This document shows, piece after piece, positions 37,270 through 49,072 of a stretch of DNA of 64,000 nt. The notes under the pieces are model-generated. The model searched no databases, was not told the origin of the DNA, and worked only from the letters and a program-made list of their open reading frames with translations. Made by a program: the position numbers and the translations under genes. Origin of the DNA: Macquaria australasica (Eukaryota; Chordata; Actinopteri; Centrarchiformes; Percichthyidae); the NCBI GenBank assembly GCA_005408345.1, contig SEMN01000272.1:310001-374000 (forward strand). The letters run 5' to 3'. How positions within the stretch are numbered: position 1 is the first letter of the stretch; every line of letters starts with the position of its first letter.

Positions 37270-37500
37270 TGAGTTTTTAATCTGGGAGAGGAGATGAGTT
37301 TCTGACCCGCACCTGTTTGTTTCCATAGTTTCTTTTTCCTGTCGTACAAAAGTGACCTGCGGGTAAATTTGCAGAGGCAGGATAGCTGCTCGGCTCCCTA
37401 AGTACTGTCATTGTGCATTCATTAATATCCCCATATCTGACATGGCGGGGAAAATGGTTCTTGGCGAAAAAGGGCACTTGTCGTGGTGGGTGAGACTCCC
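37270..37500. other. Candidate conserved non-coding element
   Basis: Unique block with gagtttttaatctgggagag, tgtgcattcattaatatccc and ctgacatggcggggaaaatg. Enhancer-like texture only. Confidence 0.32.
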
Positions 37501-37539
37501 TAACAGGCAATCAGATGGGCTGACAGCGAGTGTCAGCCG

Positions 37540-37561
37540 GTGTGTGTGTGTGTGTGTGTGT
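37540..37561. repeat. (GT)n microsatellite
   Basis: Pure GT run of about 22 bases. Confidence 0.85.
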
Positions 37562-40259
37562 AGGCAAAGTTGAGGGCTGCGGTCTTTGGGAGAGGTGTGG
37601 GTATTTATTCTTCTCCCATTGCCCTCTATTGACCCATGTAATGGAGAATTTTACAAGGGGAAGTGTTTGAAATATCCTTTGGATGTAGGTAATGTGTTCA
37701 TCTGTGAGAGCGGGCCCTGCTTTCATTCCTATACTATCCGCCTCTCCCCTTCTCTCACACATACACTTATTTTTAGTTTTATTTAAGGTTTTGATCATGC
37801 TGTATTCCAATAAAGTGTAACGATACGCAGAAAACTGAAGTCTGAATCAGTTTTGCGTTATGTCAGGCTTTGAACTTTATTTTCACAGTTTTGAAAATGT
37901 TGGTAAAATGTGCTGAAGATGCATTCAGTTTTGCTGCTGGTCAAGTTTGAAGGAGCGCTGAGATGAGGTCATTGAAGGCAACTAGTGTCAAAGTAATTAA
38001 AACTGATCCACAGTTTAGTCCACATAGTTTGCTACTGCCAAAAAGGTGTGAAATGTTTTTAAAAATCCACTAAAAAACTCCCTAATATATCTGCATGTAT
38101 CTTATGGAGACATAGCAGTATTGTCAAGGAAAATGTGAATTTCACAGGTTCTGCATTATTCAACATTCAACACAACAAAAAAAGCTGCATTCCTGCAAAT
38201 TCATATTTTTAGATTTTTGGCATTAGCAACCCAACAGAGTTGCTAGGGCACAATCCCTCACTGGCTTCCCACCAATGAACACTGCTAAGGCTCTGCTCAG
38301 ACAGACATTAGCGCTGTGTGAAAAAAACAACAACACATTATTAAGTGGATGCAGCCGGGGTGCCAACGCAGAGGGCTCTGGAAAAATTAAACACAGGGTT
38401 GTCCAGCAAAACAGTTAAACCTGGCTCCACGTTTGCAAGCGCACAATCCAAACATTATCCGAACACAGCATTTCTACCGTTCACCTGGTGATTGTCGCAA
38501 CAAAGGCTAAAATGAGTTGTAAAATACTGTATCTGTGTACTATTAACCACTGTACAGTGTTGTGGGTGTTTGATAAACATTCAAACTCATGGATCTACAA
38601 CTCAAATTGGTCTTCTTAGTGTTTTTGTTCTGAATGCCTGATAACTGTGATGAGCCAAGACTCTGCACCAAATAAGTCAGCCCGAATACACACTGTCTTG
38701 ACCATCCCATTAATAAGGCATTTTAACCCCCACCATGGCTTCTCAGCAGCCAGCAGAAGAAGAGGAGGGCTGTGCTCAACTGTAGGTGGAAGCTCCCACT
38801 AATGAATGTGTGCTCTAGTGTAAATACACTGAGCCTGTGTGCTCAGCAGAACTACTGTGGGTAAACAAAGGTAAGACAAAGTTTACAATTAGTCATCGTG
38901 CTGTCTAACGTATTCCGTTCCTGCAAATTGCTGCCACATGATTTAAATGTTCCAGGCCAAGATGCGGTAAGCTGGCACGAGTTTACCTTTTTGGGAAAAG
39001 CAATTCACTTGCAAACCCCGAATACAAACAAACCTTCAAGCATATTTCACTACACAAACAGCTCATCATATCTTCCCACGGAGAATAAACAGAACACACA
39101 CACACACACAGGGACACAAATATGCACAGATTTGATGTTGAGGTGGATTTTGACACACATACGCAGAACACAAGTAAAAATAAACACTAACACACCTACT
39201 CTGATTACCCACAGCTCCCACATCAAAAAAGATCCTCAACAAGGCAGATCTGAGCGCACATGCTAAACTTCATCACCTTGTTTACCGTGTCTGTTTATAG
39301 CTGGATGTGTGAGAGCGCTTCAGCGCGGCAGCAGCCTTCATCTTGCCATTACTGCTCCGCTTTATATTGTTGCCAAAATCACAGGTGACAGGCCACTTTT
39401 CCCGGGCGCCCGGCACAAACCCTCCTCTCAGCGCGCGCTGCAGGCAGAGTCATTTGACGGCGATAGCACTCGACACGCACAGGTTTCATATATTCAGTCT
39501 GAGTGTGAGACGGCAGAGGGAGAAAGGAAGGCAGTGAAAAGCTACCGTTATCGCTACTAACTGTCAAAGTCACCTTCCACCCGAGGCGCAGCAAACGCTG
39601 AACACACAAAACAAACACACACACACACAAACATTCATGCGCTGCAACTAGCATAATTCATGAAGTTGATGGATCAAGTCGGGATGGAGTGAGAGTGTGT
39701 TATTTGGAAAACCTGAGATCAAAACCAGCCCAGCACACCTGACTGTTCACCAGCAAACACACCTCCAGCCATCTGGAAAAAATAAAAAAGATAAAGTGAC
39801 AGAGGAGAAAAAAACAACAACTCACAAACAACAAAAGCGTCTGCCTGAATTTCTGCCATCACTGCGCCATACTGTCGGGCCCCTCAGGATTGCACCTCAC
39901 CTTTGTTTTTACTCAGCAGACGGCCTGAAAGTGCAGCATTGTGGGACAATGGAGTGTCTGAGCGTGTCAGCTGAACACCTGCTGAGCGCTCCACCAGGAT
40001 AACTCGGGAGCCTAATTATCAAGCAATTTGAAACAGAATTCTGTTGCCTCTGCTGCTGTTTTAATTAGGGGGCGATGGCTTCCAGAGGTTACACCAAATG
40101 AGTTTTTAACTACTGTCATTCCAGGAGAAGCTTTCTTTCCTTACTGAAGGCCGCTCTCCTGATGCTACTTTGTAGACGACAGGATCGCGGGAAGCTCGCC
40201 AAAAACAACAACCTAACGGGGAGAAAGTTTAGCATGCAAATGGAAACTAAGGAATATTT

Positions 40260-41690
40260 AAAAGAGTAAGTGTAGGATGTATTTAGCCCCACTTTCCTTT
40301 CTCTTTCTGTTGCCTCTATTTGCTTGCTCAAAGGATAATGGGAAGTTACTAAGAAAGGTGGCGGGTAGGAAGCAAGAAAGGAATGAATGAGTGAAATGAG
40401 GAAAAATGATGGATAAATAAAAGGAAGGTACAGAGGAAGGTGACAAAATAGTATGAAAGGAAGCGAGTACAGAAGAGTGGAAGTAAGTAAGGAAGGAAGG
40501 TTGCATAACAGAAAGAGATTAAAAATTGCACAAAAGCACAGTGGAGTAAGGATGACGATGTGGACAGAGATTAACAAAAAAAAAAAAGACAGCGTAATGG
40601 CAGGATGAATGGAAGACATCCCGAATTACAAAAAGATGAACAAATAAATGCATGGCAGGAAGGATGGAAAAGAAGCATGATGGAGAAATGGGATGGATAG
40701 AAGCAGGATGGGATCGCAAATGGGAACTAAGATACTGTACATTTGAAAAGACAAAGTGTTGGATTTATTCAGCTCCGCTTTCCTTTTCTTTCTTTCCGTC
40801 GCCTCTGTTAGCTGTTGCTTTTTTTTTCTATTGAAAAAGGGTCATTACCTGCTCACTCCGAGGAGATTTTTACTAAGGTTACTAAGGAATGAGGCACGCA
40901 GGGAGGAAGGAAGGGATGAGAAAAACTGTGGAAAAGTAAGAATTATAAAATGTAGGAAGGAAGCAGGAACAGAAGGGGACAAAGTAGGTGTGAAAGACGG
41001 GACTGTGGAAGGATGGAAGTGTGAAAAGGAGGAAAGTAGTACGAGGCAGGAAGGAGAGTAGGAATGTGGATCTGACAGTGAGAAAAATGACTGTACCATG
41101 AATGTCTAATGTCAAATTTCATGGCAATCCATACAATAGTTGTCGAAACATTTCACTCAGAACCTCATGGTGGATCACCAAAGACATTAGAATTCATCCT
41201 CTGGGGACAACGAATGTCTCTGCACAATTTTATGGCAATCAATCCAGTAGTTGTTGAGATGCTTCAGTCTGGAGTCAAAGTGGTGGACTGACCAACAGAC
41301 CGACCAGCATCGCCACGCAACTAGCATGGCTAAAAAAGTTAGATGGACCAATAAATGGATGTCAGAATAATGCGCAGAGACATGACAGGGAAGAAAGAAG
41401 AGGGAAGTGTGGAGAGGGAGCATGATGGAGAGGTGGGGTAAATGGAAGCAGCATGGAGTGTAAGAAAAGGACAAAGAAATGATGGGCAGAGTTAACAAAA
41501 AAAAAGAAGGATGACAGGACAGATGGATTAAAGTAAGAGTCAAAAGAATGTGGAAAAAGGATGGAACAGAGTAAGTGAAAAAAGAAAGAAAAAAGGAATG
41601 TAAGAAGAAAGGAAGGAATTGCGATTTTGGAGGGATAGATGCATCACAGGACAAAAAAAAGAGGGGACAAATTAAAGAGGTGCTGCACAC
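40260..41690. repeat. Purine-rich degenerate tandem region
   Basis: The + strand is strongly A/G-rich, built from ggaagg, aggatgg and gaagaaag words. Two ~480-base spaced repeats of a longer unit are visible: agtgtaggatgtatttagcc followed by ctttcc and gcctct words (40267) against agtgttggatttattcagct with the same followers (40755). A second pair is gcatgatggagaaatgggat (about 40675) against gcatgatggagaggtggggt (about 41419). It explains the long Ser/Phe/Leu-rich open frames on the - strand. Confidence 0.65.
41092..41336 (+). repeat. Percomorph-type repeat fragment inside the purine-rich region
   Basis: The words aatttcatggcaatccatac, aatagttgtcgaaacatttc, ggatcaccaaagacattaga, aattcatcctctggggacaa, caatccagtagttgttgaga and tggtggactgacc occur in the order of a common fish repeat, ending ctagcatggctaaaa. 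Related to the fragment at 4764-4890. Confidence 0.6.
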
Positions 41691-43059
41691 TTATACACGT
41701 TTTTTGAGCTGTAAGCTAAATGATATGACTGTACCATGATGAAACACATCAATGCTGGTGTTAATATCGACATTTCTGAAAAGTTTTGGGTTGAAAATGG
41801 CTCAACACGCCATCTACTGTTTAAAATCAGCCCTGAACCCTGCAAGGGCAATGCTGACAGTCACCCATCTAAGGACCTGTCTACGTCATGAAATTTATAT
41901 AAAAAAAGACTCAGTGTCAGTCAGTCTCCCCCATGTCCCCTGACCAACACATGATGTAGCCATGAGGCCACGTCTCCTACAGTTGCATTTTTTAAATTTG
42001 CTTGGAGGGAGGGTTCTAGCAGAATCTGAGGGTGTAGTTACACTTTAAGGTTTGATTGATGGAGGGAAAGCAAAGCATGATGGGAAGGCTAAAAGCTGTA
42101 CTGGAAACATCCCAAAAATTATTTTAGACAAAACTTGTGTGTTCAAACATTGAACTTGACACTAGAAGAAACCCTCAATCTGTATTGATCGTGAGAGCAG
42201 CTCGGAGAAAACAAGACATCGTCATGGAAAAAGGAAGATTCAGGAGGTGTGTTGCTTATTGCAACTTTTTAAATCTGCCTCCTCTTCGCTCAATTTCTCG
42301 AGACAGCCAAGGTAATTTAAATCGATTCGAAGTCCTTCAAATACAGACACACTGACAACAGTTTGGAGAGAAGGAAATGGATTTTTCTGCTCATCTGCGA
42401 GCCAAGGCCAAATCTGAGGACCTCAACGGCAGCGCACTGCCGACAGCCTCGGCTCCTCCTTCACTCTTGACGTTTTTACTCTCTCCCACACTGTATTGCT
42501 TTTCCTCCATAAAACCTGTCAACAACTATTTTTTATGATTTCACACTGGTGGTAAGACAATACCGGCTGTGGAGAGGTGAGGCCGGACCTGCAATCTCAT
42601 TTTATATTTCTGTGAATGAGAAGACGAAAAAACAAACAAACAAACAAGCAACACCTCTGTGTTCAGATGATCCCACAGGGAAGAAAATGTTCCCTGCCTT
42701 TATATGAAGCTCTCAACAACTTACGCATGAACACATGTTCACGGTGCTCACAAGGATGGATACATCAATATGCTGACACATATTGCACACACACACATAC
42801 AGCACAGAATCGACCGCACACATGCACACACACAGGCTCATGGCCCTTATCTGTCCACTGCCTGGTCGACAGATGCACAGGCAGAAAATTGTAGATATTG
42901 AGCAACCCCTTGTCCCTGAAAGATGAAGTACAATAGCCGGAGGCAATTCATACCGCTATTGCTTTATTATGAACTAATATGTTCATAGTTGTTGCTTCCA
43001 AATGACTCAATAAATATCCAATACTTCCTGAGAGACGGCCTTGACCCTGTTGTCTGAAA

Positions 43060-43700
43060 GAATGCTTTTCACGAGCACCGGCTCTCCCAACACGCTTAAA
43101 CACTGAAGGCAGCTTCATAAAGTGGCAATTACCGTTTTGACATCAATTCAGAACCGCATAAAAAAAAAAAAACCCGCCGCGTTTTGCGAAAGCAAAATGG
43201 ACAATTACAGAGACAAATAAAGCGAGCCACCAAAGGTGAAAAATAAAACTCCCCCGGCATAATAATTCAGCTTAATTAAAGAAGCAGCCTGCCAAAAGGG
43301 TCGTTTAAAACAACACCCTCTTCTCTCACCTCAAGAGGTATTAGCCGAGTTAAAAGCAGCAGGCTACATGATGGAAGTCTTCAGTCTGACCTCCAAAGCT
43401 TCTTTCCCCCTCATCTATATTTATATGAAGGAGCGGCACTAATTTTGCCCAGTAAATCAGTGTGCACATTTCGTTGTGACCTCCAGCTTGACACTGAATT
43501 AAACAATATCAGGGCCCGAGAAGCCCGCTTTAACAAGCCTTAAATTCCTCCGTCCAATCCATCAGCGGGGATATTTCTGACACACGGAGGGAAGAGCATG
43601 AAATAAGGCAATTATTGAACCCTTCAGCCCATTTCTACGGCTTGGCTGGCTGGCATGGTGCAGCACAGAGCCACAGACCTCGGTCTTGAGATGACTGTCG
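43060..43700. other. Candidate conserved non-coding region
   Basis: Long unique block: ggacaattacagagacaaat, cggcataataattcagctta, attaaagaagcagcctgcc, cgagttaaaagcagcaggct, gacactgaattaaacaatat, ggcccgagaagcccgcttta. It has balanced composition and no repeats beyond an A-run at 43160-43171. Among the strongest enhancer-like regions by eye, 2.9 kb beyond the SUCLG2 stop codon on its 3' side. Confidence 0.35.
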
Positions 43701-44738
43701 GTGATAGGGGCGGTTGAAATTAATAAATTAATAAATTATAGTAGTTAGCCAACAACTTCACTTAATATCTCTCTACTTTGTGTCAAGGTTGATGTCAAAG
43801 ATGTGTAGCAACTGCAGCAATCACCAGAGGGTCCCGTGTGGAGCGCTCTTGACTTTCTTCAGTAAAAAAAAAGAAACACAAGTTGCTTGTGTTTAAGAGA
43901 CGAGCTCCAGTTTGAGACAGTTTTCTCTGAGTGTTCCTCTCAGAGAAAACCTCCTGGTGCATACCGGAGAAAAAAAAAAGCTTTGTGTGTGTGTCTTTCA
44001 TGGAGGTGGCAGTCGATCCTGTGCGTCTGGGCGTCCTCTCAGATTGCCTGACAGATAATCCATCACACAGTCAGTGTGTCTGACAGGAAGAGATCTCAGT
44101 CAACTCTCTGTCTCTCTGCACTGCTCGCACAGGGCCCATGAAGGACAGTCAGTCCTCTCAAGTCTCTCTTGGGACGACGTACACTTGAGTTTCATTAGAG
44201 GACTGAAGGTGTGTGATTTGAGGATTTGTGTGCGGGTATGTGTGCGCCAATCCACAGATGAAAAAAGCAAGGCAGAATAGAAAATGGTGTAAAAGATATG
44301 CTGTTTGGCATATTTTTGCGTGGAAACCGGAGCTCATTGGCAAACTTTTGACACTACTGCAGATTAATTCAAATCAATGTATTAAACACAATAAATATAA
44401 TAAATAGAAAGTGTAAAGTCTTTGGTAGAAATTGGTATTATTTCCTCCTTGCAAAACCTTTGATTAAAACGCTTTTTAAGCCAGCAAAGACTGTGGATAT
44501 TTTGTCACAAGGTACAACAGTGTTTAACATAAAATTCTAAAAGACATTTGAAATATCCATCTTCCTTTGCTCATTTAAAAAATCCTGACACTGTTAAAAC
44601 ACAATTACATTTTGCAGATCAACAGCCTGTCATCCATCAACAGTTTTTGCAATGATGAGTGTAAGTGTTAAGCTTGAGAGTGCATGCATGTATTAATGAT
44701 GATCTCCCTTAAAAGAGCTGGCTTTTATTCCACCATGT

Positions 44739-45086
44739 GGAGCTGCAACAGTTAGTCGATTAATCAGAAAATTAAGACATTTTTGAAGCAAAAAATGCCA
44801 AACATTTGATGATTCTACACCCATACCATGAAAGTCTGTTTAATTAAACAACTTAATAAACCTACTATAGCAATTTTCGGAAACTTTAGACAAAAGCCTC
44901 AAAATGAATAAATGTAAATATCACAGGATTTTGGACTGTTGGTTGGACAAAACAAGACATTTGACATTTGGACTGTGGAACATTTAATGTTTTTACGGTT
45001 TTCTGATGTTTTATAGACTAAATGATTAATCGAAAAAACAATTGCCAACTAATCGATTATGAAAATAATGGTTAGCTGCAGCCCTA
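44739..45086. mobile_element. 'gctgcaac' dispersed element, near full-length
   Basis: Ends are ggagctgcaacagttagtcg, attaatcag and actaatcgattatgaaaata, then ggttagctgcagccct, imperfect inverted repeats. The interior word ggttggacaaaacaagacat recurs in the copy at 47769-48099 (ggtcggacaaaacaagacat). Length about 348 bp, no coding capacity. Confidence 0.7.
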
Positions 45087-45614
45087 AAGCCAAGCCTATC
45101 CATAAATGGTTCATATTGTATTTCTTAAATTTCCCAGCTTTTACACATGGCTTGACCTATCACAACAGAAATGAATTCAAATTAAACCTGTTCTTCTTTA
45201 TAAACTAAAATGTCCCTGTAACTGATCTGGATCTTATCATAGTTTGAAACTACACATACTATGTGAGCTTCAGACTAAACATACTGTCAGTTGATCTGAA
45301 GCAGAAACTTGGCGTAATGCAGTAGTGATGCAAAGAGAACTTGAATGATCTGAAATAAGCGCCTACTGTATATTCAGAGGTTATGTCAAGTCTGGACTGT
45401 GTGTTTCTTTGCTCAGGTAGTCAATAGTGCAGTCAAACTGCTGAGGCTCTGCTTTCTCCCACTGACATTACATTTATTCTACAAATGTACTCTCTCCAGG
45501 AAAAGCCAGTAGAAACAAGGACTGCATTTTTCTTTCCACGTCTTTCTTACTTTCCACCTGCCTCTGCCTGTTTCCCCTGAATACTTGAATGTGAAGTGAA
45601 CACAAACAAGACAG

Positions 45615-46567
45615 GAATCCTGAAATATTTGCTTTTAATCTCTCAAATTATATACACAGTTCTCACACTGTATTCAGGATATCCTGTCAATATACATTCA
45701 TGATTATAAAAAAGTACAATTGTATTTTTGATTTTGTTCACACCTCTATCAAACTACTGCTGGGACTCAGAGAGGTGGCAAGATGGTTTACAAAACCCTT
45801 TAGCCTTTATGGAACAGGCACAGATTTAAGCAGTTGACAATGTTTACCATAAAGCACTTAACAAATAAGACATGGTGTACAAAGTTCACAGTGTGGGTAC
45901 TTCATCCAGCTCATTTGAGACACAGATAAGGCATTGGATGAATTAATGGATATGGATGCTGCCGTTCGTTTTAGCCAAGTGCCATCAAATGATTTCACAT
46001 CTCATGGACGGGCTGTTTTTCAGTCATACTGCACCTTTAAAGTACCCTTAAGCCAAGGCTGGAGGTGAAAATGGATGAATGTCTCTCTTAACTAATATTC
46101 CATACAAATGCCACGATATGCAGAGAGAAAGACACGTCATTCGACTTGGAAAATGGAATGCACAAAGTGTCGGGTGTTCATCCAATTTCTGACATGTCAG
46201 TAGAGTTCATGTTATTCCATGACAAGATTATGTTGACTTTCATAATGTAAGAGTTACAGAGTGATGTATCCCAATTAAAATGCTTGTAATAGAGAGAGAG
46301 AAAAAAAGCTAATTTGCACTGCACAGGGGAAGTGAGTGTAAAAGTGAAATTCTGTAGGGCATCGAGGTGATACAGCACCTCAAAACCTGTGAAACAGACA
46401 CTCACTTAGCAATGGAAGTATTACTTGGACGCCAGTGTTAAAACAAACACGCCTCTACAGTCCTGGAGGTCTGCATGTGTAAGAAAAGGCTGACGGTGAT
46501 GATCTGAGGCTGTTATGAATGTTGGTGATGGGCGGACAGAGTGAAGTTAGGTTACACTGAGACTTTT
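45615..46567 (-). other. SUCLG2: Probable 3' UTR of SUCLG2
   Basis: Sequence downstream of the SUCLG2 stop codon on the - strand. It is unique, has no ORF of note, and ends at the first polyadenylation-type hexamer, an ATTAAA at 45634-45639 (minus). A canonical AATAAA (minus) at 45473-45478 is an alternative end. Inferred, not directly shown. Confidence 0.4.
45634..45639 (-). terminator. Candidate polyadenylation signal ATTAAA for SUCLG2
   Basis: First near-canonical hexamer found downstream of the SUCLG2 stop on the - strand. The alternative AATAAA is about 160 bases further on (45473-45478, minus). Confidence 0.3.
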
Positions 46568-46680
46568 CTATTTCTTGATGGCGGCCACTGCTTTCTTGGC
46601 GGCATCATCCAGGTTGTCCGCTGCTGTGATGGGCAGGCCGCTCTCGCTCAGAATCCTCTTGGCCTCGTGGACGTTGGTCC
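46568..46680 (-). CDS. SUCLG2: SUCLG2, last coding exon (succinyl-CoA ligase, GDP-forming, beta subunit)
   Basis: SUCLG2 pairs with the alpha subunit SUCLG1 in the mitochondrial matrix and makes GTP from succinyl-CoA in the citric acid cycle. The exon follows a tgtgtctgctag acceptor (minus strand) and its first two bases complete a glycine codon left by the exon at 55514-55634. It then reads TNVHEAKRILSESGLPITAA and ends DDAAKKAVAAIKK with a TAG stop. The human protein has the same pattern (TNV, EA, IL, SGLPIT, DAAKKAVA and a short lysine end). The related ADP-forming subunit SUCLA2 has a different, longer C-terminus, which rules it out. 36 complete codons plus stop. The splice phase is compatible with the previous exon, so the gene looks intact here. 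Confidence 0.95.
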
Positions 46681-47002
46681 CTAGCAGACACAGGAAAACA
46701 CCGTCACCGACAGGCAACAATGAAAATGACAAAAAAACTGGCTTAGCAAGGTTAAAAACCACACTGTGTGAAAGATGAAGAGTTCCTTTGGAGGAATCAA
46801 TGCACACGATGACAGATGGACGGAGTTATGGGTGAACGGTGGCAGAATTCAACTGCTGATCCGAAAGCAGCTTTGTCTGTGAGCAATGTCAGTGAGGCAA
46901 AAGGGCAATTTGTGTGTGCTCCCCCTGGCTGCAACGAGGTCAGGGGTAGCAGGTGCTGGGTGATTGTGGTGGCGCCCATGCCCTGGTAGACCGGCAACCA
47001 AC

Positions 47003-47029
47003 CAGAGAGAGAGAGAGAGAGAGAGAGAC
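47003..47029. repeat. (GA)n microsatellite
   Basis: Pure AG run of about 26 bases, 320 bases upstream (in gene direction) of the last SUCLG2 exon. Confidence 0.9.
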
Positions 47030-47329
47030 TCCCGGAGACACTCTCCACAGGCCCCCGAGGCTCTGCACTCAGCCAAACACAAACCTGACATGCCTGTCAC
47101 AACACAGGGTGGGGGTGGAGGTGGTGGTGGGGGTGCCGCAGTGGCCGGAAGGACACAGAGAGGGAGAGGACGATGGTGGAGAGAGGGAGTGAATGAGAGG
47201 GAGAGAGAGGGCAACAGAGCAAAAGGTCAAATGAAGCAGAATCGCCCACGCTGCTAAAACAACAAAAGCCAGCTGTTTATGTGGCATTTACTGATTTCAC
47301 ACATGAAGACATGATGGCAAAGAAAAGGC

Positions 47330-47576
47330 CATTTACAGAATCTGTCTGATCTGGTATCAACAATTCTCTACTCTGTCTGGTCTTGGAATTCTTGATTCTT
47401 TTGTTCAAATATTTCTAATTACTTCACATTATTTTTTAATCTTTATTCCCATTCTTACTTTGTTTTACTTCTTATTTACTTATTTCTTACTTTTTCTGCA
47501 ATTAATTCTGTCTTTATGCTGCTGCAAGACCTGAATTTCCCCACTTAGGATCAATAAAGGTTTATCTCATTTCAAA
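47330..47576 (+). mobile_element. Non-LTR retroelement 3' end
   Basis: Ends gctgctgcaagacctgaatt, then tccccacttaggatcaataa and aggtttatctcattt. The segment before it is T-rich (cttatttacttatttc). The gatcaataaag box and end pattern match the fish LINE tails also seen at 11504-11840 (minus) and 52560-52752. Confidence 0.55.
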
Positions 47577-47768
47577 TAGTCACTGGGTCATCATATACCA
47601 CTGAAAAAGTCATACTGCACTGTGTAATCGGATTACTTTGTGCTGAGTGTAAAATCTAAACCACTTTCCCCCTCAAATGTGTTTGATAAATCCATCAAAT
47701 AAGCACCCTTTTTCAAAACTATAATCTAATTAGCTCCTCCTATATTGACACGTTATGCCCTACTTGTA

Positions 47769-48099
47769 TAGCTGCAACAATTAATCGATGGACAGAAAAT
47801 TAATGAGCAATTATTTTGATAATCTATTGATTTTTTAAGCCATTTTTTTAAATGGCAGAAATTCACTGGTTCCAGCTTCTCACGTGTAAATATTTGCTGG
47901 TTTTCTTACTCTTCTATGACAGTAAACTGACTGTATTTAGGTTTTGGACTGTTGGTCGGACAAAACAAGACATTTGACAAAGTCACCGTGGGTTCTGGGA
48001 ACTTGTGATGGGTATTTGACATTTAATTGACCAAATCATTACCTTAAAAAATAACCTGCAGATGAATCCATTATGAAAATAATCATTAGTTGCAGCCTT
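47769..48099. mobile_element. 'gctgcaac' dispersed element
   Basis: Starts atagctgcaacaattaatcg, ends gaaaataatcattagttgca, then gcc. It shares the interior gacaaaacaagacatttgac word with 44739-45086. About 331 bp, no ORF. Confidence 0.7.
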
Positions 48100-48189
48100 A
48101 CATACATGTGCAGTATTTACTGTACATGTGTATTTATAAATGCTTGTTAAATGGGTGAAGCCGTTTGTGTGTGTGTGCATGCTCAAGCG

Positions 48190-48480
48190 CTTACAGGTTG
48201 ACCTTAGCTCTCCTGGCTGGCGTGTAATTAAGTCACCCTGATCAATAGACCTTTCATGAGGAATTCTATTACCAGCGCCACTTAACGCCTAATATTTCAT
48301 CTCTTTTGTCCAGCCAGATAATAAGTCATTCCAAACACATTTCTGCAGGCTCACACTCCAAACAATCAATTCTGCAATGTAATTAATTAGAATAAGAGCA
48401 GGAAGAGACCTTGCTCTGCCACATAAACAGGGGATTGGGTGTCCCAAGTCATTTTCTGATTGAATAGCATAGAATATTCT
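48190..48480. other. Candidate conserved non-coding element (SUCLG2 intron)
   Basis: Unique block with ggcgtgtaattaagtcaccc, ttgtccagccagataataag and gcaatgtaattaattagaat. It carries three or four TAATTA-type cores without simple repeats. Confidence 0.36.
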
Positions 48481-48960
48481 CTCTCTGTGCGTCCATAGAC
48501 AAATCTATAGTCTCAAACAGCAGTGCTGTCGCTCATAGTGAGGAGAGGGGGGCAGTACTGTATGCTTGATATTCAATAGGCTGACCCGGGAACTTCATCG
48601 GGATTGACGGATCCATATTATCATGCTGATTAAAACGAAGTTGCAGCACAACAAACTTGAAACAACAGGAGATAAAACTGTGCAGGAGAAGCAGCTATAT
48701 GTACTGACAGCAAATACATAATGCAAGACATATTCTGAAAAGACAAATATGCCTGTGGAAAGTGTACACAGCACTAAAATAAAGTAAACAATACATGCAT
48801 TTTTTTGCTATTTTTTCATCCCATAACTATTCATGAGAAGCAATAGTGTGTGCAGCCTTGTTTAGACAATACCTGTGTTATCCATGTAATGTGTGAGGGG
48901 CGAATCACACATCTGTGGGAGTGAGAAAGAAGAGACATGCATTCATGTTGGTCTTTTTCT

Positions 48961-48962
<2 letters not shown>

Positions 48963-48995
<33 letters not shown>

Positions 48996-49006
48996 TGTGA
49001 GTGTGA

Positions 49007-49071
<65 letters not shown>
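48963..49071. repeat. Compound (GT)n(GTGTGA)n(GA)n microsatellite
   Basis: About 30 bases of GT, three or four GTGTGA transition units, then about 60 bases of GA. The transition units suggest the GA tract grew out of the GT tract by base change and slippage. Confidence 0.95.

Positions 49072-49072
<1 letters not shown>

Larger units (their letters stand above)
33001..45600. other. Intergenic, no firmly supported gene
   Basis: Holds enhancer-like blocks (33170-33400, 37270-37500, 43060-43700), CA/GT microsatellites (33459-33491, 34785-34814, 37540-37561), a fold-back MITE (34027-34324), a large fold-back element (35402-35970), the purine-rich tandem region (40260-41690) with a repeat fragment inside it (41092-41336), and a 'gctgcaac' element (44739-45086). 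Two weak exon-like frames lie near 34.8 and 36.0 kb. I see nothing recognisable in 37810-39250 or 41700-43050. Confidence 0.5.

Noticed and set aside
40116..40619. 167-codon - strand open frame (and a similar one at 41187-41690)
   Set aside because: Ser/Phe/Leu-rich translation of the purine-rich tandem region on the opposite strand, not a protein-like sequence.
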